DNA of 49,431 bases from an uncultured Actinomycetes bacterium (GTDB lineage: Bacteria; Actinomycetota; Actinomycetes; Mycobacteriales; Nakamurellaceae). The stretch is from contig CALANS010000218.1 in NCBI GenBank assembly GCA_937926105.1, positions 1-49,431 of the forward strand, read 5' to 3'. Under the pieces are notes generated by a model that saw only the letters and a program-made list of their open reading frames with translations, was not told where the DNA came from and did not search any database. Shown in pieces: positions 37,244 to 46,200 of this stretch; positions within the stretch are counted from its first letter, which is position 1; each line of letters opens with the position of its first letter. The position numbers and the translations under genes are program-made.

Positions 37244-38056
37244 TCAGACGTTTCCGGCCGGTTTGACCGCGCGGATCAGCGCGGAGTGCATGCCTTCGGC
37301 GGCCTGATGGGTGAAGGTGACTTCGGCGTCGGTGAACCCGGCAGCAGCCAGGCCATCGAGGTACTCGGCCCGGGACAACGCTCCGGCGATGCAGCCGACG
37401 TACGAACCGCGCTCGGCACGGTCGGCCGGGGTGAGGTGGTCTTCGGCGACGACGTCGGAAATCCCGATCCGCCCACCAGGGGTGAGGACACGGAACATCT
37501 CGGCCAGCACGGCGGGCTTATCGGTGGATAGGTTGATCACGCAGTTGGAGATCACCACGTCCACCGCCCCGTCGCGCAGCGGCACGTCCTCGATGGTGCC
37601 CTTGAGAAACTCCACGTTGGTCGCACCGGCCTTGGCCCTGTTCGCGTTGGCCAGTTCCAGCATTTCGTCGGTCATGTCCACGCCGTACGCGTAGCCAGTC
37701 GGGCCGACCCGCCTCGCGGACAGCAGCACGTCGATCCCGCCGCCGGAGCCGAGGTCGAGCACCTTCTCGCCCTCGTGAAGTTCGGCAACCATCATCGGGT
37801 TGCCGCATCCCAGCGATGCTGCGACCGCTTCGGCCGGTAGCTCACCCTGCTCGTCCGCGGAGTACAGGGCTGCGCCGAACGCGTCGTCCACCTCACCGGT
37901 GCCGCCGCAGCACGTCGCGTTTTCCGTCGGGCCACAGCAGGATTGGGCGGCGTCGACAACTTCCAAAGCGTTGCGGTCACCGCGGATGACGGCAGTCGCT
38001 GCGGCGGCGTACCGAGCGCGGACCTGCTCACGAGTCTCGTTGCTGGTGTCGGTCAT
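37244..38056 (-). CDS. arsM: Arsenite S-adenosylmethionine methyltransferase
   Basis: About 270 residues. ATG 38056 was chosen with AGGAGG 6 bases upstream; the ATG one codon earlier is also possible. SAM-binding LDLGSGGGIDVLLSARRVG, and cysteines in SCCGP, TCCGG, SNCVINLS and YVGCIAGAL expected for arsenite binding. It methylates arsenite to more volatile or exportable forms. Leads the arsM-acr3-arsC operon. Confidence 0.94.
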   Translation of the reverse strand: MTDTSNETREQVRARYAAAATAVIRGDRNALEVVDAAQSCCGPTENATCCGGTGEVDDAFGAALYSADEQGELPAEAVAASLGCGNPMMVAELHEGEKVLDLGSGGGIDVLLSARRVGPTGYAYGVDMTDEMLELANANRAKAGATNVEFLKGTIEDVPLRDGAVDVVISNCVINLSTDKPAVLAEMFRVLTPGGRIGISDVVAEDHLTPADRAERGSYVGCIAGALSRAEYLDGLAAAGFTDAEVTFTHQAAEGMHSALIRAVKPAGNV

Positions 38057-38069
38057 CATGCACCTCCTA

Positions 38070-38120
38070 TTGAAGAACGTCGATACGAAACATCGTGCAC
38101 TACACATCGACAGACGTCAA
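38070..38120. promoter_or_regulatory. Probable ArsR operator in the divergent arsR/arsM promoter
   Basis: Half-sites TTGAAGAACGTCGAT and, inverted, ATCGACAGACGTCAA match at 11 of 15 positions within the gap between arsM and arsR. Placement allows one repressor to control both directions. Confidence 0.55.
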
Positions 38121-38141
38121 TACGTCACCTACGATAGGGCC

Positions 38142-38504
38142 ATGAGCACCAGGAGCGAACTGCCGATCACGCCGACCGGGATCGCCGTCGCCTGCTGCTC
38201 CCCGCTGACCGGCGGTGTCCTCGACGACGAGTCAGCGCAACAGCTCGCCGGAGTGTTCAAGGCACTGGGCGACCCGACCCGTGTGCGGTTGGTATCGCTT
38301 ATCGCGGCCGCCGAAGGCGCTGAGGCCTGCATCTGTGACCTGACCGACCCCGTCGGCCTGACTCAGCCGACCGTGTCGCATCACATGCGGCTGCTCGCTG
38401 AGGCCGGGTTGGTGACCCGAGAGCAGCGCGGTAAGTGGGCCTACTACCGGCTGGTCGGCGACGCGTTCGAAGCGCTGCGCAACGCGCTGAGCATCGACGC
38501 CTGA
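38142..38504 (+). CDS. arsR: ArsR-family arsenite-responsive repressor
   Basis: 120 residues from ATG 38142. Winged helix (VFKALGDPTRVRLVSLI, TQPTVSHHMRLLAEAGLV, GKWAYYRL) with cysteines C18-C19 (ACCSP) and C63/C65 (EACICDL), plausible arsenite ligands. Divergent from arsM. Unlike the ArsRC fusion it retains a classical cysteine sensor. An out-of-frame longer reading to 37800 is a shadow. Confidence 0.94.
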   Translation: MSTRSELPITPTGIAVACCSPLTGGVLDDESAQQLAGVFKALGDPTRVRLVSLIAAAEGAEACICDLTDPVGLTQPTVSHHMRLLAEAGLVTREQRGKWAYYRLVGDAFEALRNALSIDA

Positions 38505-38582
38505 CCACAGCTCGTCGAGGGTTGCCGCCCGACAGGTTCATAGCGACCACATGCCTGAGCGGGTAATCGTAAGGTGCTCTCG

Positions 38583-38670
38583 AAACTCACCGACATTTCT
38601 CCCCCAGCGCCAGCGGCGGATGCTGTCGAAGCTCATCGGCAAACGCTGTCGGAACTCACCTAAAAAACCA
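38583..38670 (-). repeat. Right terminal inverted repeat of the arsenic cassette
   Basis: Read on the minus strand it starts TGGTTTTTTAGGTGAGTTCC and carries the same unit three times. The first two have a 22-bp period and the third is 68 bases in, matching 66 bases on the left end. Confidence 0.82.
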
Positions 38671-38869
38671 CTGGGGTGAGGAGCGCCGACAAGGGACGCC
38701 GGTAGGCCGACCGATTGTGCATCCATCCCGAGGTCGGCCAGGTCTCCGAGTACGGCGCCGGCTGCCCGTAGAGGTCGAGCTGGCCCGTCTCCCAGACCCC
38801 ATTGGTCCGGTCCCACATTGCGAAAGGTTGCGCGACCAAGGTTTGTGCGGTTGGGGTTGCGCCGCTCAT
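38660..38869 (-). other. Alternative overlapping frame within the methyltransferase
   Basis: A frame starting at ATG 38869 (GAGGAGACGACG upstream) encodes MWDRTNGVWETGQLDLYGQ and YSETWPTSGWMHNRSAYRRP, which resembles phage- and ICE-borne proteins accompanying methylases. It also stays open across the restored junction, ending at 35295. Whether it is translated is unknown. Confidence 0.35.
38671..38676 (+). repeat. Target-site duplication, right copy
   Basis: CTGGGG, the partner of 35597-35602. Confidence 0.8.
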
Positions 38870-39338
38870 CGTCGTCTCCTCTCAAGGGTGCGCGGATGGC
38901 CGGTCAGGACAGCAGGCCGCGCACGTTCTCAATCACGACGAACTGGGGTTGCAACACCCCGATCGCCGTTGCCATGTGCGCCCACAGACCAGAGCGGGTA
39001 CCGGGCGGAAGGCCGACCCGCTTGCCGACCGTGGACACGTCCTGGCACGGGAACCCACCGCAGAGCGCGTCGACCGGGGGCAGGTCGCGCCAGTCGATCG
39101 TAGTGATGTCGCCCAGGTTGGGAGCGTCGGGCCAGTGGTAGGCGAAGACCTGGGCAACAGGCTCGCTGTTCTCGGAGAACCAGATCGTGCGGGCGTTGAA
39201 GATTTCCTCGGCGGTGAGGTCGAGCCCGCCGTATCCGGAGAACGGCGACCCGACCTGCAAACGACGGTCGCCGTTCGCGACGCTGCCTTCGGGCATGAGG
39301 ACTCCGGTGGGTCGGTGATCCTTGACCGGTGGTCTCAC
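38671..39338 (-). pseudogene. C5-cytosine DNA methyltransferase, 5' fragment with in-frame stop
   Basis: From GTG 39338 (AGGAG five bases upstream). Motif I FSGYGGLDL, catalytic motif IV GGFPCQDVST, motif VI VVIENVRGLLS, then an in-frame TGA at 38904-38906. The same frame resumes with PAIRAPL, GLGDGPARPLRAAGAVLGD and VGLPASLVGAPHP, where the arsenic cassette interrupts it. So two independent lesions are visible. Divergent from the MobF relaxase gene. Confidence 0.88.
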
Positions 39339-39571
39339 TTGAGCTCCTGGCCGAGTTGGTCACCTGCCAGGTGCACAAAGCTCATCTGCTCGCGGCCACA
39401 GCGTCTCCGACAGTCACCAGCGGGCATGTCCGAAGCAATCAGCGCGACCGGTTCTGCCTCATCTCGGCTGCGTGCGGATCGAGCTACCACGCCTCTTGCA
39501 GATCGAGGTTCAAAGCCGCCCTCCGGCAGGCTGTCGCTCACCTCCTCGGCGAGCGGGAGGAGGCGGTACGG
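39339..39571. other. Divergent intergenic region upstream of the relaxase; candidate oriT
   Basis: 233 bases between the methyltransferase and relaxase starts. Leader motif copy 8 (TGTGCACCTGGCAGGT, minus strand 39365-39378 region) is inside. MobF relaxases often nick near their own gene, so oriT may be here; no specific nic site was identified. Confidence 0.35.
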
Positions 39572-42500
39572 GTGACGGTCTCGATGCGCGTCATGTCTGC
39601 GGGCGATGGCTACAAGTACCTGCTGCGAACGGTCGCCGCGGGTGACGGCGACCGATCACTGAGCACGCCGTTGACGAGGTACTACAACGCCGAGGGCACC
39701 CCACCCGGCCGATGGCTCGGCAGCGGCCTTCCTGGTCTCGGCGCCGGCCAGATCAGGGTGGGCGCCCAGGTTTCGGAGGCCCAGCTTCAACTTCTTGTCG
39801 GGATGGGCCGTGACCCGATCACCGGCGATCCACTCGGCCGGGCCTACCCCGAATACAAATCCGTCAGCGAGCGGATCACCGACCGCATTACCGACCTCGA
39901 CCCTGATCTTGGTCCCGCCAGTCGCGGCCGGGCGGTCGCGGCGATCGAGGCCGAGGAGTCCGAGCGGGGCACGCGGCGGGCGGTGGCGGGGTTCGACTTC
40001 ACCTTCTCCATCCCCAAGTCGGCCTCCGTGCTCTGGGCGGTTGCCGACGCCGGAACCCAAGCCCTGATAGCGCAGGCGCACCATGCGGCCGTTGCGGAGG
40101 TGGTTGCGTTCATGGAACGCGAGGTTGCGGCCACCCGCACCGGCGCAACCGCAGCCGATGGAGCGGTCGCCCAGGTCGACGTGATGGGGTTGATCGCGAC
40201 CGCCTACGACCACTACGACTCCCGAGCGAGCGACCCGCACCTGCACACGCACGTGGTCATCAGCAACAAGGTCCAGACCGTCCTGGACGGCAAGTGGCGT
40301 TCGCTGGACGGGCGCCCGATGCACGCCGCCGTGGTCGCCTTGTCCGAGCTGCACGAGGCCGTGTTCGCCGACCATCTGACTCGCATGTTCGGCGTCGGCT
40401 GGGAGTCCCGCGATATGGGCCAGGACCGTAACCCGGCATGGGCGATCGTCGGTGTCCCGGAGGAGCTGGTGGCCGAGTTCTCCACCCGCGCCCGGCACAT
40501 CGACGCCGAGACCGACCGCCTCATCGACACCTACGTCGAGAAGCACGGGCGGCGGCCGGCGCCGGCCACAATCATGAAGCTGCGCGCCCAAGCCACGCTC
40601 TCGACTCGGCCGGAGAAGGAGGTCCACTCACTGGCCGAGCTGACCGCCGACTGGCGTGATCGTGCCGGCCAAGTCCTCGGCGCGGATGCGACCGGGTGGG
40701 CGCGCACCATCACCGCCAACGAGACCCCGTTGCTGTTGCGGGCCGACGACGTGCCGCTGGACGTGATCGACGACCTCGGACAGAAGGTGGTCGAGGCGGT
40801 CGGTGAGAAACGGTCCACCTGGCGCCGCTGGAACCTGATCGCTGAGGCCGCCCGGCAGACGATGGACTACAGGTTCGCCACCGTCGAGGACCGCGAAGCC
40901 GTGATCGGGTTGATGGTGGACGCCGCCGAAGCCGTCTCCCTGCGACTGACGCCGCCCGACCTCAGCATGAGTCCGGCGGTGTTCCAGCGCCTGGACGGCA
41001 CCTCGGTGTTCCGGCCGAAGCACTCCACGGTGTTCTCCTCCGAAGTCCTCCTGGCGGCTGAGGACCGGCTTCTCGAGCGCGCCCGCACCACCACCGGCCC
41101 CACCCTCTCCCTGGCCACGATCGAGAAGATCACCGGCCGGCCCGACCGGGAGGGCCGGATGCTCGGCGAGGATCAGGCCAATGCCCTGGTCAAGGTCGCG
41201 GTCTCGGGCCGCACGGTCGACGTGCTGGTCGGGCCAGCCGGGACCGGAAAGACCACCGCCATGAACGCACTGCGCCGGGCGTGGGAGAGCGAACACGGCG
41301 CCGGCAGCGTGGTCGGGTTGGCGCCCTCGGCGGTCGCGGCGCAGGTCCTTGCCGACGACCTCGGCATCGAGACGGAGAACACCGCGAAGTGGTGGCAGAA
41401 CCACCTCATGGACGGCGACACTTTCGGCGCCGGGCAGTTGGTGATCCTGGACGAAGCCTCCCTGGCCGGCACCCTCTCCCTGGACCGCATCACCGCGCTC
41501 GCGGCAGAGGCGGGGGCGAAGGTCCTCTTGGTGGGTGACTACGCCCAACTCCAATCCGTCGACGCGGGCGGCGCCTTCGGGCTCCTGGTCAGTGAGCGCA
41601 ACGCCGATCAAAGTGGCGCCCCGGAGCTGGTCGACATCCACCGGTTCACCCACGCCTGGGAGAAGACCGCCTCCCTGGGTCTGCGGCACGGCCACACGCA
41701 GGTCATCGACACCTACCTCGACCACGGCCGCGTGATCGACGGTGACACCGAGACCATGATCGACACCGCCTACACCGCGTGGCGGGCCGACATGCTCGCC
41801 GGCAAGGCAACCGTGCTGGTCACCGACTCCAACGAAGCAGTCACCGCGCTCAACGTGCGCGCCCGCACCGACCTGATCCTGGACGGCACCGTCCACGGCC
41901 CCCGTGAGGTCGAGCTGCACGACGGCACCCAAGCCGCGGTCGGGGATAGCGTCATCACCCGCCACAACGACCGCCGCCTGCGTGCCGGGCGGGGCTGGGT
42001 CCGCAACGGCGACCGATGGAGGGTCACCGAGGTCCGTGACGACGGCTCTTTGACGCTGCGGCGTGCTGGCAAGCGGTGGGGTGCCTCGGTGGTGTTGCCG
42101 GCGGATTACGTGGCCGAGTACCTGGACCTCGGCTATGCGGTCACTTCCCACCGCGCGCAGGGCATCACCACCGATACCGCGCACGTCTTGGTGGACGCCG
42201 CGATGACGCGGGAGAACCTGTACGTCGCGCTGACCCGTGGGCGCGAGACGAATATGGCCTACGTCGCGGTCGACAAGCCCGACCCCGCCCACGAAGGGGC
42301 GCATCCCGGCGACAACCCCGACGCAACCGGCAGGTCGGTGCTGTTTGGGGTGTTGCAACACGTCGGCGCCGAACTGTCCGCCCACGAGACCATCACCGCC
42401 GAACAAGAGGCATGGTCGAACATCGCCCAGCTTGCAGCCGAGTACGAGACCATCGCCGCTGCTGCCCAACACGACCGGTGGGTCACCCTCATCCGCGCCT

Positions 42501-43141
42501 CCGGGCTCACCGAGGAGGAAGCTGACGACGCCATCGCCTCCGATGCCCTTGGCGCATTGGCCGTCGAGCTGCGCCGCGCCGAAGCCAACCGCCACGACAT
42601 CGCGGTCCTGCTGCCGCGGCTGGTCGCAGCACGCGGGTTCGGCGACGTCGGCGACATCGCCGCCGTCCTCCACCACCGCCTCGCGATGGCCACCGTCCGT
42701 CCCGCCGGGTCTGGTCGCACCCGCAAACCCCCGCGGCTGATCGCCGGCCTGATCCCCGAAGCCACCGGCGCCATGAGCCCCGACATGCGCCAGGCGCTCA
42801 CCGAACGACGCGACCTCATCGAAGCCCGCGCCGACGCGATCCTCGACCAAGCCCTCACCGAACACCAGGGCTGGACGACCGCGCTAGGCACCCCACCCGG
42901 CGACAAGCGGACGGCAGCAGAATGGCGGCGCTACGCCCGGACCGTGGCCGCCTACCGCGACCGCTACACCATCACCGACCCCACACCCCTCGGCGCGCCA
43001 GCGGAGAGCACCACGCAGAAGATCGACGCCGCCCGCGCCCGCACGGCACTCGACCAGGCACAGCGCATCGCCGACGCCGAGCACAACCAGCCGGAGCCCG
43101 CCCGTGGCACGACCAGACAGCCGGTCGGTGCCACGCTGTAA
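39572..43141 (+). CDS. MobF-family relaxase-helicase (TrwC/TraI type)
   Basis: 1189 residues from GTG 39572 (AGGAGG nine bases upstream; ATG 39584 also fits). N-terminal relaxase domain with the tyrosine pair Y37-Y38 (LTRYYNAEG) and the three-histidine metal site DPHLHTH (221-227); C-terminal RecD-like helicase with Walker A GPAGTGKT (554-561), VILDEASLAG, LVGDYAQLQSV and a UvrD_C-like end (YAVTSHRAQG, YVALTRGRETN). It nicks oriT, stays attached and unwinds the strand for transfer. It is remote from the T4CP and channel genes. Confidence 0.95.
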   Translation: MTVSMRVMSAGDGYKYLLRTVAAGDGDRSLSTPLTRYYNAEGTPPGRWLGSGLPGLGAGQIRVGAQVSEAQLQLLVGMGRDPITGDPLGRAYPEYKSVSERITDRITDLDPDLGPASRGRAVAAIEAEESERGTRRAVAGFDFTFSIPKSASVLWAVADAGTQALIAQAHHAAVAEVVAFMEREVAATRTGATAADGAVAQVDVMGLIATAYDHYDSRASDPHLHTHVVISNKVQTVLDGKWRSLDGRPMHAAVVALSELHEAVFADHLTRMFGVGWESRDMGQDRNPAWAIVGVPEELVAEFSTRARHIDAETDRLIDTYVEKHGRRPAPATIMKLRAQATLSTRPEKEVHSLAELTADWRDRAGQVLGADATGWARTITANETPLLLRADDVPLDVIDDLGQKVVEAVGEKRSTWRRWNLIAEAARQTMDYRFATVEDREAVIGLMVDAAEAVSLRLTPPDLSMSPAVFQRLDGTSVFRPKHSTVFSSEVLLAAEDRLLERARTTTGPTLSLATIEKITGRPDREGRMLGEDQANALVKVAVSGRTVDVLVGPAGTGKTTAMNALRRAWESEHGAGSVVGLAPSAVAAQVLADDLGIETENTAKWWQNHLMDGDTFGAGQLVILDEASLAGTLSLDRITALAAEAGAKVLLVGDYAQLQSVDAGGAFGLLVSERNADQSGAPELVDIHRFTHAWEKTASLGLRHGHTQVIDTYLDHGRVIDGDTETMIDTAYTAWRADMLAGKATVLVTDSNEAVTALNVRARTDLILDGTVHGPREVELHDGTQAAVGDSVITRHNDRRLRAGRGWVRNGDRWRVTEVRDDGSLTLRRAGKRWGASVVLPADYVAEYLDLGYAVTSHRAQGITTDTAHVLVDAAMTRENLYVALTRGRETNMAYVAVDKPDPAHEGAHPGDNPDATGRSVLFGVLQHVGAELSAHETITAEQEAWSNIAQLAAEYETIAAAAQHDRWVTLIRASGLTEEEADDAIASDALGALAVELRRAEANRHDIAVLLPRLVAARGFGDVGDIAAVLHHRLAMATVRPAGSGRTRKPPRLIAGLIPEATGAMSPDMRQALTERRDLIEARADAILDQALTEHQGWTTALGTPPGDKRTAAEWRRYARTVAAYRDRYTITDPTPLGAPAESTTQKIDAARARTALDQAQRIADAEHNQPEPARGTTRQPVGATL

Positions 43142-43142
43142 C

Positions 43143-43164
43143 CGCGACCCCTGCGGGTCACGCG
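43143..43164. terminator. Hairpin after the relaxase gene
   Basis: GACCC / GGGTC stem with loop CTGC, extended by a CGC/GCG step across a 2-base bulge, directly after the TAA. No T tract follows. Confidence 0.5.
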
Positions 43165-43235
43165 TGTCATCGAGAGCTGAACAATGCTGTGAGGCAACCT
43201 TAGATAGTCAGGTCAAACCAGCGAGAGGACGGGTT

Positions 43236-46200
43236 GTGCCCGAGAGCCGCAACAAGTACCTCTATGAGCGCCTGGGCGATCACGACTTCCAGCAGCTCAT
43301 TGGAGCACTACTGACCCTGCGGTTCCCCAACTTTGTGCCGCTGCCGTTGAGGCAGAGCGACGGCGGCCGCGATGGTGTCGATCCCAAGAAGCGGATCGTC
43401 TACCAAGTGAAGTGGTCGGTGACGGGACGAGAGAAGGACCCGGTGTCGTGGCTCGATGCCGAGGTCACGGGGGAGGCCGACAAGATCAAACGCCTTGCCG
43501 CAGAAGGCACGCGCCAGTACATCCTCGTGACCAACGTTCCCAGCACCGGCAAGCCAGGTACAGGCACGTTCGACAGACTCAACGCGAAGCTCGACGCGCA
43601 CTCGAAGGAACTCGGCTTGGAGATGTCCTGTCTCTGGCGCGAAGCTATCGACGCGATGGTCGACTCGGCGCCGTCCGAGACCAAGTGGGCGTACGCCGAA
43701 ATGCTGGCCGGCTGGGACTTGATCCGCTACCTGATCAGCGAGCAGTCAGCGGCGGCGAAGGACTCAGGGCTTCGAGAACTTCTACACAAGGTCGCCGCGG
43801 CACAGTGGGACGAGGATGACCGCATCAAGTTCAGCCAGGTCGAACTGGACCGAGAACGCCTCACCGAACTGTTCGTCGACGTTCCGGCCGAGCGAATCCA
43901 CGTACCAAGCCGGGTCGCCACCTCGCCACGCGACACCACCGCAGTCGGGGGCGCGGCCGGCTATGTCGCCCTCAAGAGCCCCTATCCGTTCACCCTCGTA
44001 CGAGGAGCGCCTGGGCAAGGCAAGTCCACACTGAGTCAGTTCATCTGCCAGATGTTCCGGACCGCCTTTGTCCCGGCGCAGACCGCGAACAACAGCGAAC
44101 TATCCGAAGTCAAAGCGCCGCGCTTCCCAATACGCTTCGACCTCGGTGACTACGCAGCCTGGATGCAGGGCTACGACGTCTTCGACCAATCTGACTCCAC
44201 GCCATTGAAGAAAGGGAAGAGGAGGGCCGCGGCTCAGGCGACCATCGAATGCTTCCTCGCCGAGTTGATGACTCACGCGAGCGGTCGTGGCTCGGTAACA
44301 GCGAAGGAGGTCCAAGAACTCTTCGATCGAGTGCCTAGTCTCGTCGTCCTCGACGGCCTCGATGAGGTCGGTAACGTCGCAGACAGAAAACGCATCGTCA
44401 AGGAAATCGACCTGTTCTGCGCCCGTGGTAAGTCTTACGCCGTTGAGCCAAAGGTGGTCGTGACGACGCGGCCCAACTCTGCAGGCTTAGCCGAGCCGAG
44501 CCGCGACATCTTCGAGATCATCTCACTTGGCCCCCTCGATGCGACCCTGCGAGATCAGTACCTCCGCAAGTGGTGCGCCGTACACAACGTCCGTGGGAAC
44601 GACAGCAAGACCCTACGCCGGAACTTCACCGAGAAGACTCGCGAGCCCTACATCGGTGAACTAGCAGGCAACCCTATGCAGCTCACGATCCTGCTGTACC
44701 TACTCCGACAACACGGCGATGCGACGCCCAGCCAACGCACGGAACTCTACGACGCATACATGAGCCTGCTACTCGCGCGTGAGGCAAACAAACATCCCGA
44801 GTCTGTACGAAAGCATCGAACAGACTTAATGGAGATCGTGCCCTTTCTCGGTTGGTACCTTCAGTCCCGCGCCGAAGAAGACGGCCACAGTGGTCGCATG
44901 GCCTACGAAGAGGTCGAAGCGGCGATGAAGCACTTCCAACGCACCTACGGCAAACCCGAGGACGTTGTAGACGAGTTATTCGAGGCGGCGACTGACCGCC
45001 TATGGGCTCTGACGAGTAAGGAAGAGGGCACATTCGAGTTTGAGGTGCTCTCGCTACGAGAATACTTTGCAGCCCGGTACCTATACCTCTACGCAGGAGA
45101 AGGCGACCATCACTTCGACCGGACTACAGTATTTCGGGAGTTGCTACAGCGGCCCTATTGGCTCAACACCACGCGATTCTACGGGGGTAATGCGGCTGGA
45201 TCGGACCTGTACATCCTCGCTACCGGCATCAAGCACGAATTGAACGCGAACTCCTCCAGACACGTGCGTGTCGCTGCATGGAGCCTTATTACGGACGGCG
45301 TATTCAACAGCCGACCCTTAGAAGCCGCCACCGTCGTGGACTCACTCACGGACGACCTCGGAGGCCAGCTCCTGCTCGCCGCCCTTGACGGCAAAGAGAT
45401 TGTGCCGCTACCCGAAGGCAGCCACGCGAGTACCGCCTGGAACCGACTCACAACCGAGATCGCCGCCCACCCTGACGACCCACGAACGCAGATTCGAGTA
45501 CGTACTCTTCGAGAACTGTTCGGGCTGCATAGCGAGTTCACGCAATGGTGGGCAGAACATCTGGCAGAAGCCATTGGGCGCTCTACCGAAACCGCCTGGC
45601 TCGCGATGGGAGCAGCCTGCGAAGTCGCCAGCGCGGGAAAAGTAGACATCGCCGGACTGTCCGCCACCGATGGCCACCATGCCCAACTGATCCTGAACGC
45701 TGGACTCAACCCGGAGCCAGACAGTCAACTCGAAGAGGAACTGATGCGGGCCGTCCTAGACGGCCAGTGCTCCGAGACGACCTCTGTCCGATCCGCGCCC
45801 GCGCGAGTGGCGGTTGCCCTAAGCCCTGCGGAGTTCTATGCGTTCGGGTCCGACGTATCGAACTACCGTCCCGCTTCCTCCTCACCGGACCGTCGATCGC
45901 AAGCGATCCAACAACTCCGGAAAGCAAGCTCCCCCTACACCGAGATCGCCGGCCTTCGCCGATTCCGGCGAGGCGAAAAGGGCAGCACCTTTCCCTGGGC
46001 CAATACCTCGGCCGCGCTCTTGCAACACGCCGGCCGATGTTGGCTCGTGAGTGAAATCGCCGTGATCGGCGCGGCATCCCCGCTACACAATGGATTCACT
46101 CAGGCTCCGGGAACAGACGGTCTGGGATCAAATAGCCACCCCGCGACACTCATCGCGCAGACACGCGCACACCGGGCAGACGCGGACTGGTGGCGCCAAG

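Larger units (their letters stand above)
35603..38670. mobile_element. Transposase-less arsenic-resistance mobile cassette
   Basis: 3068 bp bounded by imperfect terminal inverted repeats and a 6-bp target duplication, inserted in a methyltransferase gene. It holds only arsR, arsM, acr3 and arsC; no transposase or resolvase fits inside. This is the layout of a mobile insertion cassette moved in trans. The multi-repeat ends recall IS21-family ends, but the parent element is not in the window. Confidence 0.85.

Noticed and set aside
40628..42865. 745-codon minus-strand ORF opposite the relaxase
   Set aside because: Shadow caused by high GC; the plus-strand relaxase has all catalytic motifs.
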